Shown here: positions 48,828 to 60,290 of the stretch, piece after piece
How the letters are laid out: every line of letters starts with the position of its first letter
Position numbering within the stretch: position 1 is the first letter of the stretch
Made by a program: the position numbers and the translations under genes
The notes under the pieces: model-generated
Databases searched by the model: none
Seen by the model: the letters and a program-made list of their open reading frames with translations, nothing else
What the model was told of the DNA's origin: nothing
DNA from: Gibbula magus
Lineage: Eukaryota > Mollusca > Gastropoda > Trochida > Trochidae
Reading direction: 5' to 3'
Assembly (NCBI GenBank): GCA_936450465.1
Contig: OW388305.1
Coordinates: 39,317,187-39,381,186, forward strand
Length of the DNA stretch: 64,000 bases

Positions 48828-49587
48828 ACTCTGGAGAATAAACTTATTATCAATTTAAGTATATCCCTGTCTAAAGCCTGTCTGTGATTGACTTACTTTA
48901 TCCATTGTTTCCCCCCAGAAAATAAATCTTCTATTAATAATTGCTGTGAAAACTTTACAAAATATACTCAATAAGGTGATGCCTCTATAGTTTTCGACAT
49001 TGTTAGGATTGCCTTGCTTGTGTAAGGAAACTATAATTTCAACTGACCACGTTTGAGGAAATGTACCCCTTTCAAGTTAAATACGAGTTGAAGATATGGT
49101 AAAATCAAATCAGTCGAAAACTTGAAAAACTCTGGTATGGTATTATCTATGCATGGGGATTTATTGAGTTTGAGGTTATTTATACTATTTTGTATTTCTT
49201 CTCTAGTAATTGGGGAATCCATAATCTCTTGCGTAAGGTCATGATTGGGATCTGTTGTAAAATACTATTGGTTATCAGGATTGTCGTTCTCGTTATTTTC
49301 TCCATCGTCAACTTGAAACAACGTTTTAAAATGCTCAGACCATTCGCTAATGGGTATATTATTTGTTTCTGCATTTTTATTATTCAAACATTTAATTCAA
49401 ACCAAAACTTTTTCGAGCTATCGATTTTTTTCTCAATATTATCTTGTTTTAATTTATAATAGTCAGTCCTTTTCTTTTTACAAACAGAATTGTATCTATT
49501 TCTTGAAATGTTATATAGCTCTAATGATTTGTTATCTTTTCGCTTCCGAAATTTGTTCATTGCTGTACACCATTCAGAATATGGATA

Positions 49588-50196
49588 TCAAAAATAGAAA
49601 TCAAATAAAGTTTTACCAAAAATGTTAACCACTCTGTCGGCGGAAACACGTTTAAGATAGAAGATATCTAACAAGAAATCGAAACGTGAATTATCATGAT
49701 TGTTTGTAAATTCAAATAAATCATCTACTACAAAGTCGGGGTTTGTCCCAGTTCTGGCATTGAAATCTCCGCCGCAAAGTACATAAACATTTGGTAAACT
49801 AGATACAATTTCTAAAAGTGACTCTTGGAACACTAATACTCCGTTTTTATATTCTGTAGATAACTTATCATATGCATACCATGTGGATCCTTCTGGTTGG
49901 ATATAAACACACGTATACAGGACATCATCTTCTAGCCCAAACATATTACAGACTGAGTCAAATAATATGAATACAGCATTTTGTGTAAGTTTAGACCACT
50001 TCACATATCTATAATATTGATTACGAATCAATACTGCTATCCCAGGGGAATATAAGTTAAAGTCAGGAAATATAGTTTCAAATTCTAAATTGTGACACCG
50101 TGTTTCTGTTATTCCAATAATATCGAACATCTTTGTGTAGTTTATAAAATCGACATCAGTGACTTTGTTTAAAATTCCCGAAATATACAAAAACAT
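49588..50196 (-). pseudogene. LINE endonuclease segment
   Basis: A 202-residue open segment with DIIGITETRC, FNLYSPGIAVLIRN, YTCVYIQPEGSTWY and CGGDFNARTGTNPDFVVDD: the EEP endonuclease of a LINE, the longest intact frame in this copy. The downstream part with the SDHxP motif is in another frame or lost. Confidence 0.88.
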
Positions 50197-50283
50197 AAAG
50201 ATAACACATTCAAAAACACTTGAAGTAGTACTTGTTACATGCGGAAATGGGATATAATGTCTGTCCTGGCACTGGCCACCCCG

Positions 50284-50586
50284 CTAGCGGGACTGATGTC
50301 TGTCAGAATGGCGTGAGTCAGACCTGAGACCCCGGCGAGAGGCCTGGGAACCGCGCTCCCGAGATGACTCCCATGTTCGACGTGGGGGTGAATTTCTACT
50401 TTTAGTTTCGTCCCTATCATGGCGTGGAGGTGGGTCCTTATAAGCTGGGTCGCTCCTACTGTATCCCGAGAATGGGTCGTCCGTATTTCCTGTGAGTGAG
50501 TCTCGATGCGAAGTCTCGTGTGTTGTTCTCATAGTTTTCTCCTTTGGTGCATTCATTAGTTTACTACCTTTGTAGTAGAACCGCAA
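50284..50586 (-). CDS. Arg/Ser-rich open frame at the 5' end of the LINE
   Basis: A 100-residue frame with SYR/RS/PPR-type low complexity (DPPPRHDRDETKSR, RRTWESSRERGSQASRRGLR). It directly precedes the endonuclease segment and may be the end of a LINE ORF1 or 5' sequence. No domain recognised; possibly not a gene. Confidence 0.3.
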   Translation of the reverse strand: MRFYYKGSKLMNAPKEKTMRTTHETSHRDSLTGNTDDPFSGYSRSDPAYKDPPPRHDRDETKSRNSPPRRTWESSRERGSQASRRGLRSDSRHSDRHQSR

Positions 50587-50827
50587 AGTCGGGTTGTCAA
50601 CACGATGGCGATATAACTCATTGCGTTGGTAATTAAGGCCGGTTCACACTGCGCCGAATTTGACAAAAGACGGAAACAGGAATTTGAAAATGTTCAAACA
50701 TGTTAGTTTCGTGGTGCATTCGTTTCCTCATCGTGCCCTTCGTACGTCTATCGAGATGATATCGTATGATTCAAATCATCATCGTATTTGCATTCGCCTG
50801 TTCGTCGGGACCATAGGGCAGATTTCA

Positions 50828-50897
50828 CATGGTAAAATATTGCATTCTTACTTTCGTATGGCCTTATACGAAAGTAAGAATGCAAGATTTTACCATG
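50828..50897. repeat. Near-perfect 70-base hairpin
   Basis: Arms of 32-33 bases (50828-50859 and 50865-50897) around a centre GGCCTT, with about one mismatch. It lies within the Harbinger-type element and could be a nested hairpin MITE or a cruciform. Confidence 0.9.
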
Positions 50898-50942
50898 TCG
50901 TATTGACTAGATGACGAGGGCATTTTAACATTAAAAGGTTTA

Positions 50943-50946
<4 letters not shown>

Positions 50947-50973
<27 letters not shown>
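50947..50973 (+). repeat. (TA)n microsatellite
   Basis: About 13 TA units. Confidence 0.95.
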
Positions 50974-50978
<5 letters not shown>

Positions 50979-52362
50979 ACATGTAACAATACCTCTATAT
51001 ATCACAATGCGTATGCAGTGTAAAGTACCTTATATTTAGGTGTACACAAGCACAAGCATGCATTATATTAAACATAGAATCATAAATAACACGCATATAT
51101 ATATATATTGTGTGTATATTATACACTGTAAGTATTGAATATATTCTTACTTTAGTTCCATCGTGATAGCATAGGAATGCTAAACGATGGTTATACGCAG
51201 GTATCACGAGGGCTGTAGACAGTCGCGTTGCCTTCTGATAACAAGTGGGAAGCAAATTGTTTAATATTTTGGCGATGGTACAGTTGGACAGACGATCATA
51301 CTTCGATAATGACACGAAGAAACAATATGGCATCTCGATGGCCGTGCGAAGAGAAAGATTTAGGCACGTGCTGACCACGACAATAAAGATTCGCACGCTG
51401 GTTCGGAAATTGTTTTAACACGCAAAGATTTTCGAACATCCGCCGATGGTGCAGCCGAAGGTGGCACAGTGAATTGAATGGGTCACGTGATTTCCTGCTG
51501 TCATGGCCACTCACACTAGACCTGTTTCAGCAACTTTATTGACTATATTTTTGCGTCATTACTCAGTTGTCATCCTAATTATATAGTTAACTCATAAGCT
51601 TATCCAGAGTGGTAATGGGGTAGTGGGGATTTAGGGGTTTGAATTTTTTTTAGATGTAATTTCTTTTTTAAATTAGACAAAAATATTGGCAAATTTTTAA
51701 AATTTAAAAAAAGTGTTTTATGTAAATTTGATATGGACCAACTTACACCGACTTCCATAAAATATAACATGTTTCAAAATGCTTCTCCATTGTGTATAAA
51801 GGAGTTCTCAAAGTTAAAAGAGAAAAGTGCGGTTAACTCATTTCGGTAATCCCATGTTTTCAAAGCAGTGATCAGATTTATGCTTTCTCTGGATACTTCA
51901 ACAAAGTCTATATTAGACTGTCCAAGTACTTCCTAAAATTTGAATTACGCTTTCCCGGGCCGACACCGAGAGGCAAACCGTCACAGCAATAGAGTTATTA
52001 AATGTGGATGTCACGTGATGCTCGTATCACCAGGCTCATCTTCGCGTTCTCATCGCATACTCGTCGAACTCTTCATACGACGTCGTGTGGCCATCATGCT
52101 GTCATCGTGTTGTATTCGTACAGACTGTATAACGTTAGGCCAATGCGACGGTCAACCCGACATTCGCATTGCATTTGAAGTGTATTCTCGTGTTACGTCG
52201 TGTTACATCGTGGTACATCGTAGTGCCTTCTGAGTGCATCGTACCTGCTCCGGATTTGAATAGTTTTTAACCAAAATCGGAACCAAATTCGTGCGAAATT
52301 AGAATTTTCTAATTCGTGTTTGAATCTTTTGTCATATTCGGGACAGGGTGAACCGGCCTTTA

Positions 52363-53319
52363 GTCAGGTCATTAGCGATTCCACTCCTTGCTCCTTCAAC
52401 ATACTTCGCATCTTGACCGAGTGTCACTTATCGTCCCAGTGGGCCATGCGTACTATCGTTGGTCTGGATGTAGATTCCCTTGGCCTCGACTTTGAGGATA
52501 ACCAATGAGCCCTTTCGATATCTCGGGGGACCAGATATGACATACCCTTTGCTTATCCAATCGGCGGTTAACTTCCCTTTGATGTTTTTGAAAGGATATA
52601 TCATGTATCAAGAAAAGTGTGGTTGTATCTATGACGTCACTTATTTATCAATTACAGTTATTTTAAATTCTCCGATAGGACGATCGTTAAACAGCAGGGC
52701 AGTCCAAGGGCGGAGCTACAGACACATGGCTGACGACCTTGAGTAATTACAACATTGTTGCAAAACCAGATGACATCAAAGCGCTGTATGCCGCTCAGTA
52801 GAAAAACAAAACAATTGTCAAGTGCCACTCAGTACTCTTTTAGTGATAAAAACAAATGATCAGCTGATTAGAAACTTTAAAAAAATCTTTAAAAAACACC
52901 ATTGTTTTTAAATCGTCACTGATTAACACGAAGGCAATCAATCCAGCGGAAAATAATGAACAGTCATTTGGTGGTGATAATGTACACTTAACAATTCTGT
53001 ATGTTGATGTAAGAAGAAATTTCACATGACTTATGTTCATTCACACAGTGGCTCGGAAACACCAGCCGAAAAAAAGGGCCTGCGGGACTGGTTCCAAAGC
53101 CCGACTGACTTCCTGAAGTGAAACGGGTCGACTATCGCAAATAGCGGATTTCTCCAGACTGATGTTTAAATCATGTCACGTGACAGGCGCATATTGTCGA
53201 ACGTTGCCCGTTGGATAAAACAGATACATGATTGACACAAGTGGGTGTATACAAACTATCATCTCGCTATCACTCACTCGGGGGCTCATCATGTATCTAT
53301 TACTTCTCTTGCCTTATAA
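52363..53319 (+). other. Gene-free stretch right of the Harbinger-type element
   Basis: Short open frames only; no motif recognised and no perlecan-type exon. Confidence 0.4.
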
Positions 53320-53528
53320 GTTCTTCAAGACGAAAGTCTGAAGACCTATTGTTGTTATCGTGTTTTTTTTTTATTATTCCGACAATTTTGTTCCATGTTT
53401 TCCCGAAAAACGGCTGGTCCGATCTGTATGAAATTTTCAGGGATGATAGCCCGTGTCCTAACTTAGATTTTATCGTCGGCCGAATTTTTAATTTCGACCT
53501 GGTTCTTGAGTTATTTCCCCTTGAAGTT
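53320..53528 (+). repeat. Dispersed repeat family A, left-end variant
   Basis: Shares TTGTTATCGTG followed by a T run and TATTATTCCGAC, and then TTTTCAGGGATGATAGCCCG, with the family member starting at 61613. The terminal hairpin is diverged (TTCAAGACGAAAGTCTGAAG). Confidence 0.6.
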
Positions 53529-54797
53529 GAAACTTCAAACACAGGTGAAGTTTAGCGCAAATATGTTGCGCAACAGAGATGAACGACCAGTTTTCCCTAT
53601 GTGCGAACGAAGTGAGCAAAGGTTGGCAACGTATTTCTCTCGACTCGAATCGAAATAATTTTCAACTGTCAAAATTCATTGTCCCAAAAATTCAAACTCG
53701 ACACCCATTTGAACACAGGGTCGTGCTCTCTTAATCCCAACCCCATATGTTACATTTACTCACGTAAAACATACACAATTAATTATTTTAAGCGCCAAGA
53801 GAGGCTTCTAAATTCGTTCTTCGGCACCATTCTCACTCGCAAACTTCCGCTATACGGAGCGAATGAATTACCAGGGGAGTTAACTCCTAATACTGTTAGT
53901 ACGACACGACCTTTTTCACTCTAAATAGTTTATAGAGCAACCTAAAAAAATATATCTCTATATCATAAAACAAATACTATTTTGCACAATTATAATAAAA
54001 TGGTTTTATTATCATATTTCTAGACAGTTATTAAAATTTCTAATGTGCATGACGAACACTGTTGCTTGAAATGTACCTTAAAGCTACAAGGCTATGTGGC
54101 TACAAAACCTACCTGAAGCTGACAACTAAGTGCTAAGAACCAACGATATTAATAAAAGATACAAGAATAAAAAATCAATCGAGTCGGAAAAGAACAAATC
54201 TAACATCAGCGATTGAATATCGAATTTTTTTTTAAAAACTCCGAAATTACTCGATGTCTACTGACGCTCAAATACCCAATCTATCGAAAAGTTGCACTGC
54301 TAATTACAGAGTTATTTCCCTTGGTTTTCAATATTTCGATAAACGTCTTATAAACTTCTAAAAAAATCCAAGAATACGACAAAACATCCCATAAATAAAG
54401 ATTTAAAAGTTTAATGCAAAATGGGGTTATATTATAATTCTTCTTAATGTAAAATATTCCTTTTCATTCGCTCCGTATAGCGGAAGTTTGCGAGTGAGAA
54501 TGGTGCCGAAGAACGAATTTAGAAGCCTCTCTGGGCGCTTAAAATAATTAATTGTATATGTTTTACGTGAGTAAATGTAACATATGGGGTTGGGATTAAG
54601 AGAGCACGACCCTGTGTTCAAATGGGTGTCGAGTTTGAATTTTTGGGACAATGAATTTTGACAGTTGAAAATTATTTCGATTCGAGTCGAGAGAAATACG
54701 TTGCCAACCTTTGCTCACTTCGTTCGCACATAGGGAAAACTGGTCGTTCATCTCTGTTGCGCAACATATTTGCGCTAAACTTCACCTGTGCTTCAAA
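53529..54797. mobile_element. Inverted-repeat element, ~335-bp arms, ~590-bp spacer
   Basis: 53529-53870 and 54464-54797 are near-perfect reverse complements (AAACTTCACCTGTG / CACAGGTGAAGTTT, GTTGCGCAACAGAGATGAAC, CGCTATACGGAGCGAATG). A ~62-residue frame reads the same from both arms because of the symmetry and is not counted as a gene. The spacer is AT-rich. Probably a foldback-type non-autonomous element or palindromic duplication. Confidence 0.85.
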
Positions 54798-55355
54798 CCT
54801 TAATAGCTCGAAAACTTATCAAGATATTTTCATAAAACTTTCACCAAAATGTGGGCAAGAACATTCACCATCGATTAGACATATAGCGGCCGTTATGATA
54901 GATTTTTTGAAAATTTTGCGCACTTTCGCGACTTTTAGGGTACGCGTCTTCAAAAATCTTCTTCTAAATCACGGAAATATATACAGCATCATGCAGTAGC
55001 TCATTTGAAAGCTAAAAGAATGCTGCAAAAAGTAATCCCCCAACCATGTCTCTATTTTTAACGGTTTACGAACTACAGCCATTTGAAAAATGAACTTTTT
55101 AAAAATACATTTTTTAGGGCTCGCATTCAAATGGACATTACTCTGTTGGGAATAATCTTATGTCAAAGTTACTTAGTGCAACCTCTTTCTTATAAATAGT
55201 TTTGAAATTCCATAACATATCATTATCATATAAAAGTTATTAGTTTGGGCATAATTTGAGCATATTCCCAAAACAGTGAAATCAAAACAAAACATAGAAG
55301 TTTGCCACTTTTCAGAAATCGCCATTTTCAACAAACTTGAAAGGTTCATCACTGC

Positions 55356-56201
55356 TTAAAGAGCCATCACGGATGTTAGTGTTTCAAATTTTTGGAAAAT
55401 ATACTTATAACGTCATTCGCCAGAGATTTTTTTTATCTACAACATGGCATATGTTAAATAATTTTCATATCACGACAATGTATTGCAATTTGGTTTCAAA
55501 GAGAAGTATCACTTCGACTAGCGCGCGCTACGGGTATCTGACGTATATAAACAGAGTCCCCTTTTTTGCGTAATACGTACTACACAAACAGCAAGCGCTT
55601 CCGAAGCGTGAAGGCTCGTCTCTAGCGCAAGTCGCCATAACAACCCATATGATGCACGTGATTCACGCGTCGCATTTGAAAAGTACCCTTGTCACACATT
55701 ACTGAATGTGACGATTGCTTTACAAACTATGTTTCTAAATGCCCTGAGAATATACAAATTATTTCCTGTTTATTGTTTTTTTTATTGAGATAAGACCAGC
55801 AAATTATGAAATTTTTTTACTCTCATTAATTATAAAATTCAAGCAAAATACCTAGTTGGGTAAAACAATTATTCCAATATCTGTAGCAAATACATAATTA
55901 AATGAAATGGTAAATAAATAACCATCAAAAAAATACATATTCGATTTCTTTCATTGCTCATCTTTTTTTTTAATCTTTCGTGTCTTTGTTTACTGTGTGT
56001 GAGCTAGACCATAATGCTTTGCGCTTGAAAATAATAGACTGGATCTATATTTAGACTGGAAAACACCTTTACTAATTAATGCAATTTCTCGGCTTATTTT
56101 AAGTTGAAAAAATAAGGGAAAAATTAAGTGTATTTATTTCACGGAGATAGATTTTTGGAGAAATTTTTATATTTTCATCAACATCCGTGATGGCTCTTTA
56201 A
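55356..56201. mobile_element. piggyBac-type MITE flanked by TTAA
   Basis: The 18-bp perfect terminal inverted repeats AGAGCCATCACGGATGTT (55360) and AACATCCGTGATGGCTCT (ending 56197) are flanked on both sides by TTAA (55356-55359 and 56198-56201), the target duplication specific to the piggyBac superfamily. The 838-bp interior is non-coding. A piggyBac transposase relic lies at 9748-10434, but a direct relation is not shown. Confidence 0.85.
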
Positions 56202-56659
56202 CTTCTTATGCTATTGAAATTTTACATACACCTACGTATGCACAATTTCAAGACGAAGAACTTTTATGTTGGGGGTTCAAATTTAAGCATTTTTGAGTGT
56301 TTTCTTCAATATTCAGAACAGCATAACGCATTAATTATGTATGCAATGTAATTGATAATTACATCTTCTTAAGTGGAAATTAAAGCACAACATTTTCTAT
56401 GTTACACCTTAGTATGAAAATATTAACCTTTTTTTCTTAATCATGAGAAATGTAATGTAGGGGTCCATTAATATGTGATTTTTCTGTTTTCAGAGGGGTA
56501 CCTTCTTTGAAGAATTTTTGTAAAAAAACTACTGAAGATAGAGACATGTTTGTTAACTCATTTTAAAGCAGAGAAACAGATGAATAACCCTGAGTCCAAC
56601 ATGGAGTTCAAGGTCAAGCAGAAGTCTTGAAGACCTAAGTATTGCTTTGGCAATCCTAG

Positions 56660-57215
56660 TTAAGAACTGACATTATTCTTGTGAGCGCGATATCTCATGA
56701 TTCGCTGCACCTGGAGTCTTCAAATTTGGTACTAGTCTTCATTTTGGGAATACGCATACACCAGTCGATTAGGGCGACATTTACCAAATTTTCAAGGTCA
56801 CTACATAACTTTGAATTATTTTGGATATAATATTGTTAGCGCGTTATCTCATGAACCGCTGCACCTGGAGCCTTCTTGATACCACTCCTCATTTGGGGAA
56901 TACGCAGGCACCAATCGAGTTGAGTGACCGGGACATTATTTTCAAGGTCACTACGAGACTTTGATTGTTTATCAAATGTTGTTAGCATGATATCTCATGA
57001 ACTGCTGCACCTAGTGTCTCCTTGGTATCAGTCCTTATTTGGTTGATACACTGGACCTAGTTTTTATTTTCAAGGTCACTACGAGACTTTGACCATTTTT
57101 TAAAATGTTCTTAGCCTGATATAATAACAATTGAATCAAACATAAGTACTCGGTACAAGCTGTGTGTCCATTATTTTTAGCTCATGTCTTGATTGCGGCG
57201 GGGGACATGGTCACG
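56660..57215 (+). repeat. GACCTTG-type ~147-bp repeat array
   Basis: Units starting near 56690, 56837, 56985 and 57114 share GATATCTCATGAACTGCTGCACCT, TTTCAAGGTCACTACGAGAC and TTTGGTATC-like tracts. The end GCGGGGGACATGGTCAC resembles the end at 28241. It merges on the right into a pearl-like array. Confidence 0.8.
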
Positions 57216-57620
57216 TTTTTCCGTCCGTCGTAATCATTTCGTTTCCGGAGCAGAACTCGAAAACCGTTCATGATAACTTTCTGAACATCATTACCCACCA
57301 ACTGAAGTTGTACCTTTTGATATTTTCAGATTTCTGAATTTTTTGTTCCCGTTTCCATAGACGTGTTTGATTTGGACTTTGATCAGAGACAGGTTCGATT
57401 CCGGAGCACAAATCCAAAACCCTTCATCATATCTTCATGAAACTCTGTATGTGTACATGTATTATCAACTTTCTAAAGTGGTGCATTTTGATAACACTCA
57501 GGTTTTTTTTCGTTTCCATAGAAACGCTTTGGATTCGGACTTTGTTCAGCGATAGGTCTGCTTCCGGAGCAGAACTCCTTAACCCTTCATCATACCTCAT
57601 GTCTCTAGGAGTTGAGATGC
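57216..57620 (+). repeat. Pearl-like ~160-bp repeat array
   Basis: Three units with starts near 57238, 57396 and 57558 carry TTTCCGGAGCAGAACTCG, CATCATATCTTCATGAAACT and GTTTCCATAGAAACG. They are the same unit family as at 34417-35100, after a short CCGTCCGTCG tract. Confidence 0.85.
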
Positions 57621-57649
57621 ATATTTTACATGCCAATTTTACAATTTCA

Positions 57650-59350
57650 AAATGAAATCAAAATGGTGGCTAAACCACATGACCTTCGAATTCGACAGGA
57701 TTTACTTGTTTGTCTGTATTAGTATTTTAAAAGTTTGAAGTCTTTATGTTAATTTTTAAAAAATTCCCTTCGTCAAAAATGTTAATCCTTAATTTCTGTC
57801 AGTGTTTCAGCCTGCTGTACAGTCGCCAAGTTTGGTGAAGGTTTAGTGAAATTTTCTTCAATAGTTTTGGAGAAATTGAGATTTAAATTTTTAACCTACT
57901 GAACAAGAAGTTGAAAATTCAAAATCGGCTGAGTTTATCGAGTAAGTTTGGATACCTAACGTACCTAAAAGTTTCATGACATTAGCTTATTGGTTACACG
58001 TGAAGAAATATTCAAATAAATTTAATCCAAAAAATAACCAACACACTAATCTGGAGAGTGTTGCCAATATGAATATTTCAGACGAACAAAAGCGAAAACA
58101 AATGTGAAATAAAGTTTAACATACAAAACAAAATATGTTTTCAAGATTGAAAATTATATCGAAGTAGAAAACGTTTTCCTTATTTAGATGTGAACCCACG
58201 CTGCTGGATTTGAAGTCAGACGCTCTACCAACAGACAAACGGTTCATATGGTTTACTAGAGTTAATTTAGTGATAATATTTGATACATTTTTTAGACATG
58301 CAATGACTTTTTTGTTTTGATAATCTTTAGGGAATTAATGTCACAGTTGTAACACAATGGATACGTGTTTAATCATTGTAGTTCACATGCAACTTATGTC
58401 CCAAATATTACGTTTGGCTAATAGATTTGCGTTAATCCTGGTGCAGTATCAGATCAGAACTACTTTTACATGTATATTGTCATTACCCTGAGTCGAATTG
58501 GTCATTTTCGGCAACAGTCAGTTCTTCCCCATACAATAACACCATCTATAATGTTTATCAGGACTGAATAGAAATTACTGAAAATCAAATTAGGAATGGT
58601 CTCTTGTCTAGTGACGTTTCAATAAAATCTTCATCAAGTCAATTCAAATCAAACTTGTTCAATTGTTCAAAATTACCATACTTTGAAAGGTGATTGTGAA
58701 ACAAGTATTAGGAGTTTATCAAAAATATAACAAACTCCCCAATGCTTCAGCTGCATATAAATCTAAGGTTCAGCGCATAGATTCAACTATCTTCTGATTG
58801 GTGTTTCCGCAAAAGTGCATGATCAAAAACTTCAAAAGGTTCAAATTCAATATGGCGTCGAAACCACGTGACCTACGACTTCGCAATGGTAACATATTTT
58901 GCTTGTCTAGTTATTAAGCATCTTTTAAAACAAGTTGCGAGTCTCTAGTATGTCACTGGGATTAATTAGAGCGACATTGAACATGTCAAAATCAGACAAA
59001 TTTAAAGAAAATCAAAATGGCGGCTAAACCACTTGACCGAATTCGTCAAGGAATCTGCTAATGCTTTGGACTATCGTTTAATCACCAATCCTTTATGTGC
59101 ACATATATGCACGTTTGAGCTCTAAGATGCTAGTATCTTTAGAGGAGAAGATTGTCAAAGGTGCATGGGGTCGGAAAATGTGTCTAAAATCAAGATGGCG
59201 GCTGAACCACGTGACTGACAACTTTGCCATGATTTACTCTTTTGCTCGCATGGTCATTGCGGATCTTTTGGAAAACCTTTAATGGCTGATCCGATTTGGC
59301 CCAAATTTTGGCTGCCAGACTGTAAAGTTTCGTTGAATTATCTGTAGCCG
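57650..59350. repeat. Dispersed repeat family A, long degenerate copy
   Basis: Repeated landmarks: ATGGTGGCTAAACCACATGA (57663), ATGGCGTCGAAACCACGTGA (58853), ATGGCGGCTAAACCACTTGA (59018), ATGGCGGCTGAACCACGTGA (59193), AAGCATCTTTTAAAACAAGT (58917) and GGTGCATGGGG (59158). A right terminal hairpin appears at 60225-60290, after a nested LINE. No coding. Confidence 0.6.
58188..58247 (-). ncRNA. tRNA-like pseudogene or SINE head
   Basis: The minus strand reads a D-arm (TCTGTTGGTAGAGCG), an anticodon arm TCTGACTTCAAATCCAG whose loop would give anticodon TCA, and a T-arm-like GTGGGTTCACATC. The T stem and acceptor stem do not pair, so this is a tRNA-derived remnant rather than a working tRNA. Confidence 0.45.
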
Positions 59351-59356
59351 TTTTTG

Positions 59357-60235
59357 CTAAAAATTGTTAACGAGATAATAATAATAATAATTCATGCATT
59401 TGTATAGCGCATCATTCACAGTTCTATGTTCTGTGCACTTAGCAGGAGAAAGCTTTAGAGAAAAGAAATGTTTTGAGTTGCGCCTTGAATGAATCAAGGG
59501 AAAAGGCAGATTTGAGAGTTTCAGGTAGACAGTTCCACTTTTCTGCAGCTGCATATTTGAAGGTTCTTTTTCCAAAAGTTGAAGTGTGAATTTTCGGAAC
59601 ACTGAAAAGCTTTTGTTGTTGGGATCTCAGAGGTCTCGGAGGACGGTATATGGTGACTATTTCATTGAGGTAAGGTGGAGCAATGCTGTGAAAGCATTTG
59701 TAGGCATACAGAAGGACTTTGTAGTCAATACGAAATGAGGCAGGTAACCAATGAAGTTCTTCCAGGACTGGGGAAATGTGATCAAATTTTGATGATCTGG
59801 AGGTGATTCTTGCAGCAGTGTTCTGGAGGGTTTGAAGCCTTTTGATCTGTTCTTTAGTGGTGTTCACAAGGAGACAATTACAGTAGTCCAATCTGGATAA
59901 AATAAGGGATGCAGTGAGTTTTTGAGCAGCAGGTTTGGTGAGGTATGGACGGATCTTACCGATATTTCTGAGATGGTAGTTCGTTGTCTGGCAGACACGA
60001 GTAACATGATGGTTCATGCTCAGCTGTTTATCAAACAGTACACCCAGGTTCTTCACTTTTGCTGACGGAGTGATGATTGAATCTCCAATGACAAGTTGGG
60101 GATTTCTTTGCACTGTTGGAGTTGCCTTTTGGTGCCTATTACCATGAACTCTGTTTTGTCTTGGTTCAGCTTTAGTAGATGACACAACATCCATTTCTTG
60201 ATATCATCAGCGCAAATAATAATAAACAAAAACAC
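59357..60235 (-). mobile_element. CR1/Jockey-like LINE, 5'-truncated 3' part
   Basis: After a short frame with the catalytic ADD (ICADDIKKWM) and KLNQDKTEFMVIGTKRQL, a 251-residue frame (60194-59439) carries the thumb and C-terminus: VKNLGVLFDKQLSMNHHVT, SLILSRLDYCNCLLVNTTKE, KRLQTLQNTAARI, LEELHWLP and WNCLPETLKSA. The 3' end is a TTA-rich microsatellite tail (59377-59395). One frameshift separates the pieces. It is inserted in repeat family A. Confidence 0.9.
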
Positions 60236-60290
60236 GGCAATAACAATAATGATTCTGCCAAATGGCTCAATCCTTAATAACTAGTGTTCG
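60225..60290. repeat. Right terminal hairpin of repeat family A
   Basis: AACACGGCAATAACAATAAT then GATTCTGCCAAATGGCTCAATCC, matching the end at 25325-25375 in the same orientation. Confidence 0.6.

Larger units (their letters stand above)
47138..50590 (-). mobile_element. Second L1-like LINE, decayed
   Basis: Antisense, downstream of the last seen exon. From the right it has a charged RS-rich frame (50586-50284), endonuclease (50196-49588), linker and reverse transcriptase start (49374-49031), palm with FADD (48827-48366), thumb (48535-48083) and C-terminal domain (48032-47619). It ends in a T-rich tract at 47138-47195, the reversed poly-A tail. Frames differ between segments, so it is not functional as read. 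It is of the same type as the 36-41 kb LINE. Confidence 0.87.
50636..52359. mobile_element. PIF/Harbinger-type non-autonomous DNA transposon
   Basis: The terminal inverted repeats are AGGCCGGTTCACACTG at 50636 and CAGGGTGAACCGGCCT ending 52359 (15 of 16 pair). Both ends are flanked by the trinucleotide TTA (50633-50635 and 52360-52362), a 3-bp target duplication typical of PIF/Harbinger. No transposase is encoded in its 1.7 kb. It contains a near-perfect hairpin (50828-50897) and a TA microsatellite. Confidence 0.8.

Noticed and set aside
53679..54651. Two similar ~75-80-residue open frames starting MSQKFKLDTHLNTG, one per strand
   Set aside because: They are the same sequence read from the two arms of an inverted repeat; no domain and no independent support for coding.
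58188..58247. A functional tRNA with anticodon TCA
   Set aside because: T and acceptor stems do not pair and the B box is degenerate; better explained as a SINE head or pseudogene.
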